64,000 nucleotides of DNA from Cetobacterium_A somerae. GTDB taxonomy: Bacteria > Fusobacteriota > Fusobacteriia > Fusobacteriales > Fusobacteriaceae. Position 1 is the stretch's first letter. Every line of letters begins with the position of its first letter. Position numbers and translations under genes: made by a program. Location of the stretch: assembly GCF_044784365.2 (NCBI RefSeq), contig NZ_CP173062.2. One strand, 5' to 3'. Below are positions 58,510 through 64,000 of the stretch, piece by piece. Below the pieces are notes generated by a model, which saw only the letters and a list, made by a program, of their open reading frames with translations, did not search any database and had not been told where the DNA came from.

Positions 58510-58545
58510 ATAAAAAAAAGAAGAGTTTAAAAAAACTCTTCTAAA
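58510..58545 (-). terminator. Terminator of the sulfatase operon
   Basis: On the minus strand AGAAGAGTTT (58533-58542) pairs with AAACTCTTCT (58519-58528), followed by eight U. Confidence 0.85.
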
Positions 58546-58552
58546 AATTATT

Positions 58553-60004
58553 TTATAGATAGTTAATGATTCTATAAAGCCAATTTGCTAGGGGATCCTT
58601 AATTTCAACCATTTCACAATAAAGTTCTTTTAACATTTGTTTTTTAAGATCTTTAAATTGCTCATCATAGAATAGGTTATTAATCTCTTCAGGATCTTTT
58701 TCTAAATCATAAAGCTCACAAAGATCAGTTGCATTAAAAACAATTTTATATCTTTCATTTCTCCACATTCTTTGTTCAAAAGATACGAAGTGACCAGAAA
58801 GTTGTCCTAAAATTCCATTTCTTTTATCATATGCTTCGTTTCTTAGTAATGGAAGAAGAGATTTTCCATCGAAGAAATCAGAATAATTACCATTGATAAG
58901 ATCACTACATGAAGGAGTTAAATCATGTAAATAAACCATGGCATTTTCTCTCTCTCCCTTTCTAGGAGATTTAGGATCTTTTATAATCATTGGAATTCTA
59001 TAGGTAGTTTCAAACATAAACTCCCCTTTTTCAATCATCTTATGAGCTCCCATAGCATCTCCGTGATCAGCAGTAACTGTCAAAAATATATCATCATAAA
59101 GTCCTTCATTTTTTAGGAATTGGAAGAACTCTCCAAGAGCATCATCGATAAGAGTTATATATCCCCAGAATTTAGTTATAACCTCTTTCCATCTATCTTC
59201 ACTAGCATCCCACATTCCCCACATTTGAGAGATACTTTTATAGTGGTTTGGTTTATTTTTTAAAGGTTCATAGAAACTTTTATCAAGGATTACATCATTA
59301 GGATTATACATAGAGTAATAAGGTTCTGGAACTACACATGGAGTGTGAGGTCCCCAGAAGTTCATCCAAATAAAAAATGGTCTTCCTTCTTTTTTAGCTT
59401 GTAAAATCTCTTTTTTAGCTTCGTCAATTACAAAGAATGGTAGAGTGGCTTCTTTAGGACAATGAAGTTTTCCACAAAGTTCTTGAACTCTAAGATGAGG
59501 GTTTTCTCCGAAATATTCATCTGTAACTTTAGGAGTTTCAAATCCTTTTTCTTCTAACCATTTTACATATCTATCCTCTTTTTTAGGTCCTTGGTCAAAA
59601 ACCATGTTTTCATAAACATTGCTTCCAGGATATCCATATCCATCGAAATTATGACCAATAAATCCAAAATCTTTAGGTAAAATATTTCCTCCAACATGCC
59701 ACTTTCCAATATATATTTTTTTATGGTCTTTTAAGTCTGAAATTATATTTGGATTATTTAAGCTAGGATCTTGTACCTCAGCTTTTTCAACATTTCTAAT
59801 TATTTTATGATTTGTTGGCATTTGCCCTGTGAAAAGTGATGTTCTTGCTGGACAACAAACAGAGGAAGGAGTATATGCTCTATCAAAAATAACTCCCTCA
59901 TCAGCTAACTTATCCATATTAGGAGTTTTAACAATATTATGTCCATAACACCCTAACATATCAGTACGAATTTGATCTAATAAAATAATTGCTATATTTT
60001 CCAT
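58553..60004 (-). CDS. Cys-type sulfatase, YidJ-like, cytoplasmic
   Basis: This 483-residue type I sulfatase has the formylglycine motif C-x-P-x-R at Cys50, Pro52 and Arg54 within SSVCCPARTSLFTG. Metal ligands are visible as Asp10-type LLDQIRTD and TVTADHGDAMG. The Cys must be oxidised by an anaerobic sulfatase-maturing enzyme, not seen in this window. There is no signal peptide, so it works on an imported sulfate ester. The symporter encoded divergently resembles E. coli YidK, whose gene adjoins the sulfatase gene yidJ. The pair is probably functionally linked, but the substrate is unknown. Confidence 0.88.
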   Translation of the reverse strand: MENIAIILLDQIRTDMLGCYGHNIVKTPNMDKLADEGVIFDRAYTPSSVCCPARTSLFTGQMPTNHKIIRNVEKAEVQDPSLNNPNIISDLKDHKKIYIGKWHVGGNILPKDFGFIGHNFDGYGYPGSNVYENMVFDQGPKKEDRYVKWLEEKGFETPKVTDEYFGENPHLRVQELCGKLHCPKEATLPFFVIDEAKKEILQAKKEGRPFFIWMNFWGPHTPCVVPEPYYSMYNPNDVILDKSFYEPLKNKPNHYKSISQMWGMWDASEDRWKEVITKFWGYITLIDDALGEFFQFLKNEGLYDDIFLTVTADHGDAMGAHKMIEKGEFMFETTYRIPMIIKDPKSPRKGERENAMVYLHDLTPSCSDLINGNYSDFFDGKSLLPLLRNEAYDKRNGILGQLSGHFVSFEQRMWRNERYKIVFNATDLCELYDLEKDPEEINNLFYDEQFKDLKKQMLKELYCEMVEIKDPLANWLYRIINYL

Positions 60005-60021
60005 TTACTACTCCTTTAAAC

Positions 60022-60750
60022 TTATTTTTTATATTCTGTCGTATATATAAATCTATCCCCTCTTATGTATGCTAAAGTATATTCAAAAATTTTATTATTG
60101 AACCATAGTTTTTTTTCAATCTCCATACCTAAATTGCAATTTTTGATTTTCATAAGTTTTTGTAAATCATCATTTAATATACAAGGTCTAAATTTTTCAA
60201 TTCCTTTTTCAAAAACTATTCCATATTTTTTTTCTAAAATATCATAAAGTTTTTTATCAGATAAATCCATTTTTTCTAATCCAGGAAGTTTTTCAGCTAA
60301 AAAATGTATTTTTTCATAAAGTATAGGTTCATTATCAGCATATCTAACCCATTCAATGATAAGAACATTTTCAGTTGTAATCTCCATTTGCTCTTGTATT
60401 TCCTCTGTTGGAGAAAAAATTCCAATAGACAAAATTTTGGAGTATGGTGTTTTACCAGATTTTTTTATATCATCAAAAAGTTTATTTAAACCTGACTTAT
60501 TTTGAACGATAGGCATTGGTGTAACAAATGTTCCTTTTCCTCTAATCTTTTGTATAAGATTATCTTGCTCAAGTTTTTCGAGAGCTTTACGAATAGTGAT
60601 TCTACTTACGTTGTAATTTTCACATAATTGCATCTCAGTAGGAAGTTTTTCAAACTCTTTTATTTTTCCCTTTTCGATGCTTTTTTTTAGCTCTTTATAA
60701 ATTTTTTCATAATGACTGTTATTTTTCTTTATTTTACTCACCTCGAGCAT
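60022..60750 (-). CDS. GntR-family regulator, HutC/UTRA type
   Basis: This 242-residue regulator has an N-terminal winged helix (residues 10-78: KIYKELKKSIEKGKIKEF then LPTEMQLCENYNVSRITIRKAL and RGKGTFV) and a C-terminal UTRA ligand domain (about residues 95-235). It is encoded just before the sulfatase gene (17-base gap) and divergent from the symporter gene, so it likely represses both until a sugar or sulfated ligand binds. The start at 60750 has no clear ribosome binding site, and a GTG at 60741 is an alternative. Confidence 0.88.
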   Translation of the reverse strand: MLEVSKIKKNNSHYEKIYKELKKSIEKGKIKEFEKLPTEMQLCENYNVSRITIRKALEKLEQDNLIQKIRGKGTFVTPMPIVQNKSGLNKLFDDIKKSGKTPYSKILSIGIFSPTEEIQEQMEITTENVLIIEWVRYADNEPILYEKIHFLAEKLPGLEKMDLSDKKLYDILEKKYGIVFEKGIEKFRPCILNDDLQKLMKIKNCNLGMEIEKKLWFNNKIFEYTLAYIRGDRFIYTTEYKK

Positions 60751-60764
60751 TAAAATTTGTATTA

Positions 60765-60837
60765 TTTGTTATGCTCATTTTTTATCATATAAATGATTTT
60801 TTTTCAAGAATTATTTGTCTTTTATAAACATAACAAA
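60765..60837. promoter_or_regulatory. Candidate GntR operators between sulfatase and symporter units
   Basis: TTTGTTATG (60765-60773) and CATAACAAA (60829-60837) are perfect inverted copies around the centre of the divergent region. A further AACAA lies at 60841. Such paired sites suit a divergent GntR-family repressor. Confidence 0.45.
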
Positions 60838-60924
60838 TATAACAACTTTATAAGAAGTGTCTATTTAATATGAAGTTTAGAGTATTACATTTTTTATAAA
60901 AAAATAGTGGTTAAAATTAAGATA

Positions 60925-60953
60925 TTGTTTGTTTTTCAAAAAGAATGTATAAA
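60925..60953 (+). promoter_or_regulatory. Promoter of the symporter gene
   Basis: TTGTTT (60925-60930) and TATAAA (60948-60953) have a 17-base spacer, about 30 bases before the start codon. Confidence 0.58.
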
Positions 60954-60982
60954 TAAAGTAATAAAAAATGGGAGGTGTAAGT

Positions 60983-62713
60983 ATGTTAATGACAATTTTA
61001 AGTTTTGTATTTGTCACAGCATTAATCGGTTTCATATCTTATTTAAAAACTAAGGATGAAGAACACTCAGCACAAGGATATTTTTTGGCAGGTAGGGGAC
61101 TGTCAGGAGTAGTTATTGGATTTTCAATGGTTTTAACAAGTTTATCAACAGAGCAACTAATAGGAACAAATGCGTCAGCTTATGTTAGTAACTTTTCAAT
61201 TATGGCATGGACTGTTCAATCAGTTATTCCGCTATGTGTTTTAGCACTTTATCTTTTACCAAGATATTTAAAAGGTGGATTTACAACAATTCCAGAATTT
61301 TTTGAAGCTAGGTATGATAGACAGACAAGACAGATGATGTCATTTCTTTTTATGGTTGGTTATACATTTATTTTAATTCCGGGAGCATTATATTCAGGAG
61401 CAATAGCTTTTTCACAGATGTTTGATATTCCAGGTCTTTTTAATATAAGCTTTAATATGTCTATTTGGGTTATTGTATGGCTAATAGGAATAATTGGAGG
61501 AATATATGCTATATTTGGTGGTTTAAAAGCGGTAGCAGTATCAGATACGTTAAATGGATTAGCTTTAATTATAGGTGGAGCAATGATTCCATTCTTTGCT
61601 TTAAAATACTTAGGAGATGGAAGTATTTTAGATGGAGTTACTAAAATAACAACAACTCACTATGATAAATTAAACGCTTGGGGAGCAGCAACTGATCCAG
61701 TTCCTTGGACGACTATTTTCACGGGAATAATGATTGTTAACTTTTTTTACTGGGCTACAAATCAAGCAATTATTCAAAGAGCTTTAGGAGCAAAAAGTTT
61801 AGCTGAAGGACAAAAAGGTATTTTGATAGCAGGAGTATTTTTATTAACACTACCATTTATGTTAAATTTACCAGGGTTAGTATCGTTTCATATATTTGGA
61901 AACTCTTTAAATAATATTGATTTAGCATACCCAACTCTTGTAAGAGAAGTTTTACCAAAGCCACTATTAGGATTTTTTACGGCATGTTTATTTGGGGCAA
62001 TATTAAGTACTTTTAATTCTTTCTTAAATAGTGCAGCAACTTTATTTTGCTATGATTTTTATAAACCTATATTTAAAAAGAATATTTCAGATGATGATTT
62101 AATAAGAGTTGCCAAAATATCAGGAACAGTAATAGCTATTATATCAATGATTATTGCTCCTATGTTACAATCTGGATCAGATGGATTATTTTTACTTTTA
62201 AAAAGATTTGCTGGATTCTTTAATATTCCTATAATAGCTCTTGTAGCAGTTGGTTTTTTAAACAAAACAATAAATGGTTTAGCAGCAAGAATAACAGTAA
62301 TAGCTCATGTAACACTGTATTTTTCTTTAGTTTGGATATTTAAAATAAATCTTAACTTTGTTCATGTAATGGGTGGATTATTTGTATTTGATATAATTCT
62401 TATGGTTATATTAGGTAGTTTTATGAAAAGAAAGATTCCTTATGAGCTACCAAAAGAAAATAAATCTCATGTAGATTTATCAAATTGGAAATATGCTATT
62501 CCAGTATCATATATTTTAATGTTAGGATTAGCATATGTATATACGATTTTATCAAAAATTGGATTAGCAGGTGGAAATTCTTTAACAGTAATTAATGTTG
62601 TATACTTTACTCTTGCAGCTGGTGGAGTTTTTATAATAATGAAATCTAGATCATCAGTTAAAAATAATGTGAATGAAAACGATCAAGTATCTTTAGAAAA
62701 GAATAATATATAA
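60983..62713 (+). CDS. Sodium:solute symporter, YidK/SGLT-like
   Basis: The product has about 576 residues from the ATG at 60983, seven bases after GGGAGGTG; ATG at 60968 overlaps this site. It has about fourteen hydrophobic helices and SLC5 blocks: QGYFLAGRGLSGVVIGFSMV near the start, TSLSTEQLIGTN, PEFFEARYDRQTR, and ACLFGAILSTFNSFLNSAAT. SGLT-type proteins use sodium to import sugars. Divergent to the sulfatase and regulator genes, it probably brings in the sulfated sugar, as proposed for E. coli YidK. A terminator follows. Confidence 0.88.
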   Translation: MLMTILSFVFVTALIGFISYLKTKDEEHSAQGYFLAGRGLSGVVIGFSMVLTSLSTEQLIGTNASAYVSNFSIMAWTVQSVIPLCVLALYLLPRYLKGGFTTIPEFFEARYDRQTRQMMSFLFMVGYTFILIPGALYSGAIAFSQMFDIPGLFNISFNMSIWVIVWLIGIIGGIYAIFGGLKAVAVSDTLNGLALIIGGAMIPFFALKYLGDGSILDGVTKITTTHYDKLNAWGAATDPVPWTTIFTGIMIVNFFYWATNQAIIQRALGAKSLAEGQKGILIAGVFLLTLPFMLNLPGLVSFHIFGNSLNNIDLAYPTLVREVLPKPLLGFFTACLFGAILSTFNSFLNSAATLFCYDFYKPIFKKNISDDDLIRVAKISGTVIAIISMIIAPMLQSGSDGLFLLLKRFAGFFNIPIIALVAVGFLNKTINGLAARITVIAHVTLYFSLVWIFKINLNFVHVMGGLFVFDIILMVILGSFMKRKIPYELPKENKSHVDLSNWKYAIPVSYILMLGLAYVYTILSKIGLAGGNSLTVINVVYFTLAAGGVFIIMKSRSSVKNNVNENDQVSLEKNNI

Positions 62714-62718
62714 AATAT

Positions 62719-62757
62719 AAAGAAGCCAACTAAAATTTTTTCTAGTTGGTTTCTTTT
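62719..62757 (+). terminator. Terminator of the symporter gene
   Basis: AAAGAAGCCAACTA (62719-62732) pairs with TAGTTGGTTTCTTT (62743-62756) with one G-U pair. The stem is also usable from the opposite strand by the convergent PTS gene. Confidence 0.83.
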
Positions 62758-62760
62758 AAA

Positions 62761-64000
62761 TTAAATATTTAAACTATCTTCAATTAATTTTTTAGGGTCT
62801 TGAATTGCTACTTTTGTTTTAACATCCAATGTTTTTATATTTTTAAATCTTTGAGGTTCTTTTATAGCTACGTCATGTGCAAAGATTACAACTTTAGCAT
62901 TTTCTACATCTTTTTGAGTAATTCTGTTTACAATACCGTTAGCTCCTTGAGTTTCAACTTTTATTTTAATACCCATCTTAGCAGCTGTTTTTTCTAAAGC
63001 TTTAGCAGCTAAGAATGTATGAGCAACTCCAGATGGACAAGATGTTATAGCTAAAACATCAGCTTCACCTTCATCTACTACACCCTCATAATTTAACTCT
63101 TCCATCTCTTCTTCTAAAGTTTCAGGAGCGATAGGTTTTAAAGTATTAACAATTAAAGCTGTAGTTAATGCTCCTAAAATAGTTCCAAGGATATACCCAA
63201 ACTTCCCTTCAACTACTGGTAAAACAATCCATCCTCCCCAAGGAGCGTGATTGATACAGTTCATTAAAAATCCAATAATATTTCCAACAATTCCACCAGC
63301 AACTATAGCAGGTAAAACTCTCATAGGATCAGCAGCAGCAAAAGGAATTGCCCCTTCACTAATTCCAATTAATCCCATTATAGCAGCAGCCTTTCCAGCT
63401 TCTTTTTCATCTTTTGTATATTTTTTAGGAGATAAGAAAGTAGCTAAAGCCATTCCAAGAGGTGGAGTACAAATCGCTATTCCAACTCCGCCCATTAACC
63501 AAGGTTGTGTATCAACTTGAGTTTGAGCAAAAAGTGTAGCAACTTTATTAATAGGTCCACCCATATCAAAGGCTGTCATTCCACCAAGAATAGCTCCAAG
63601 AGCAACTTTACCACTACCAGCCATACTAGCAAGCCAAGTATTCATACTTGTCATCATAGCAGCTATTGGAATACCTATTCCCCACATTACAATACCACAA
63701 ACTATAAATGTTCCAATTAAAGGATAGATAAATATAGATCCCAAAGATTTCATGCTGTCAGGAAGCTTGATTTTTTTAAGAAGGTTGATAATGAAACCAG
63801 CTATAAATCCAACGATAATAGCTCCTAAGAATCCAGTTTTATAATTTTGAACTGCTATCCATGAACCGATCATACCTGGTGCTAAACCTGGTTTATCAGC
63901 AATAGAGTAAGCAATATATCCACCAAGAACAGCTGTAAAAAGAGTAAGTCCAGCTATACCCATATCAGCCATATCTTTTAAAAATCCAGTTTCAGGTACA
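62761..64000 (-). CDS. Fructose-type PTS permease, EIIC then EIIB (start outside window)
   Basis: The frame stays open to the end of the window, so the true start and any further N-terminal domain are beyond base 64000; the ATG at 63972 is internal. The visible part is a polytopic EIIC domain with GGMTAFDMGGPINKVATLFA and ISEGAIPFAAADP. A soluble EIIB domain follows at the C terminus (about the last 105 residues) with the phospho-cysteine in ITSCPSGVAHTFLAA. It imports and phosphorylates fructose or a related sugar. The B domain after the C domain is the reverse of E. coli FruA. Confidence 0.9.
   Translation of the reverse strand, partial: VPETGFLKDMADMGIAGLTLFTAVLGGYIAYSIADKPGLAPGMIGSWIAVQNYKTGFLGAIIVGFIAGFIINLLKKIKLPDSMKSLGSIFIYPLIGTFIVCGIVMWGIGIPIAAMMTSMNTWLASMAGSGKVALGAILGGMTAFDMGGPINKVATLFAQTQVDTQPWLMGGVGIAICTPPLGMALATFLSPKKYTKDEKEAGKAAAIMGLIGISEGAIPFAAADPMRVLPAIVAGGIVGNIIGFLMNCINHAPWGGWIVLPVVEGKFGYILGTILGALTTALIVNTLKPIAPETLEEEMEELNYEGVVDEGEADVLAITSCPSGVAHTFLAAKALEKTAAKMGIKIKVETQGANGIVNRITQKDVENAKVVIFAHDVAIKEPQRFKNIKTLDVKTKVAIQDPKKLIEDSLNI

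Noticed and set aside
1..64000. CRISPR array, transposase, integrase or prophage genes
   Set aside because: No regularly spaced repeats and no recombinase or phage structural genes were seen; the only signs of insertion are the duplicated units around the HEPN/MNT pair.

Overview
The window is AT-rich throughout, with mostly compact operons, strong GGAGG-type ribosome binding sites and U-tailed hairpin terminators. Several things point to a Gram-negative, anaerobic member of the Fusobacteriota (Fusobacterium or Cetobacterium-like). There are signal peptides with an outer-membrane usher-like protein and periplasmic chaperones, a pgsB/pgsC poly-gamma-glutamate locus of the kind known from Fusobacterium, a eutV/eutW-controlled ethanolamine microcompartment cluster, and a Cys-type sulfatase that would need an anaerobic maturase. 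The genus is an inference from gene content. No rRNA, CRISPR array, prophage or transposase gene was seen.

Region 1 (1-11.6 kb, + strand) is a gamma-glutamyl polymer region. It holds a 5'-truncated gamma-glutamyltransferase, a pair of short chromate-type transporters, a two-component system, a second full-length periplasmic gamma-glutamyltransferase, a small secreted DUF6305-like protein, a polytopic transporter, a 47-residue membrane protein not found by length-limited ORF calling, an aspartoacylase/AstE-type deacylase, pgsB, pgsC and the poly-gamma-glutamate system protein. Together these could make, export, trim and re-import poly-gamma-glutamate.

Region 2 (11.6-21.1 kb, - strand) is the most interesting part. 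It is a ten-gene chaperone/usher-like surface-fibre operon preceded by a c-di-GMP-I (GEMM) riboswitch with an intrinsic terminator. The operon carries its own EAL-domain protein near its end. Just downstream, a second GEMM aptamer with its own TTGACA promoter precedes a small secreted protein. A U-tailed hairpin after the presumed pilin gene could set subunit stoichiometry. The cell would therefore read c-di-GMP at the RNA level twice in 9 kb and encode a candidate c-di-GMP-degrading or -sensing protein in the same transcript.

Region 3 (21.3-34.7 kb) holds four blocks. The first is a sugar ABC importer with a ROK kinase. The second is two secreted 5'-nucleotidase-family enzymes with a HEPN/MNT toxin-antitoxin pair lying between two copies of the same terminator-promoter unit. 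The third is an exported TSCPD-domain protein. The fourth is a ferric-iron or sugar-phosphate type ABC importer on the - strand. An initiator tRNA-Met follows at 34.8 kb.

Region 4 (35.0-42.5 kb) has a 1505-residue M60-like metallopeptidase with two F5/8-type domains and four repeats of a helical module, a truncated paralogue that has lost the zinc motif (neither has a visible signal peptide), and a D-cysteine desulfhydrase-type PLP enzyme.

Region 5 (42.6-57.8 kb, + strand) is a complete ethanolamine-utilisation cluster: eutS, eutP, eutV, eutW, then an ANTAR-type twin-hairpin/terminator switch, then eutA, eutB, eutC, eutL, three more BMC shell genes, eutE, a eutT-like gene, pduL, a helper, eutN, a small helper, eutH, eutQ and eutG. 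Five cargo or helper proteins carry similar short amphipathic helices, which suggests a common encapsulation signal.

Region 6 (57.8-64 kb) holds a flavodoxin with a 42-residue companion, a YidJ/YidK-like sulfatase and sodium symporter with a divergent GntR/UTRA regulator, and the end of a fructose-type PTS permease that runs off the window.
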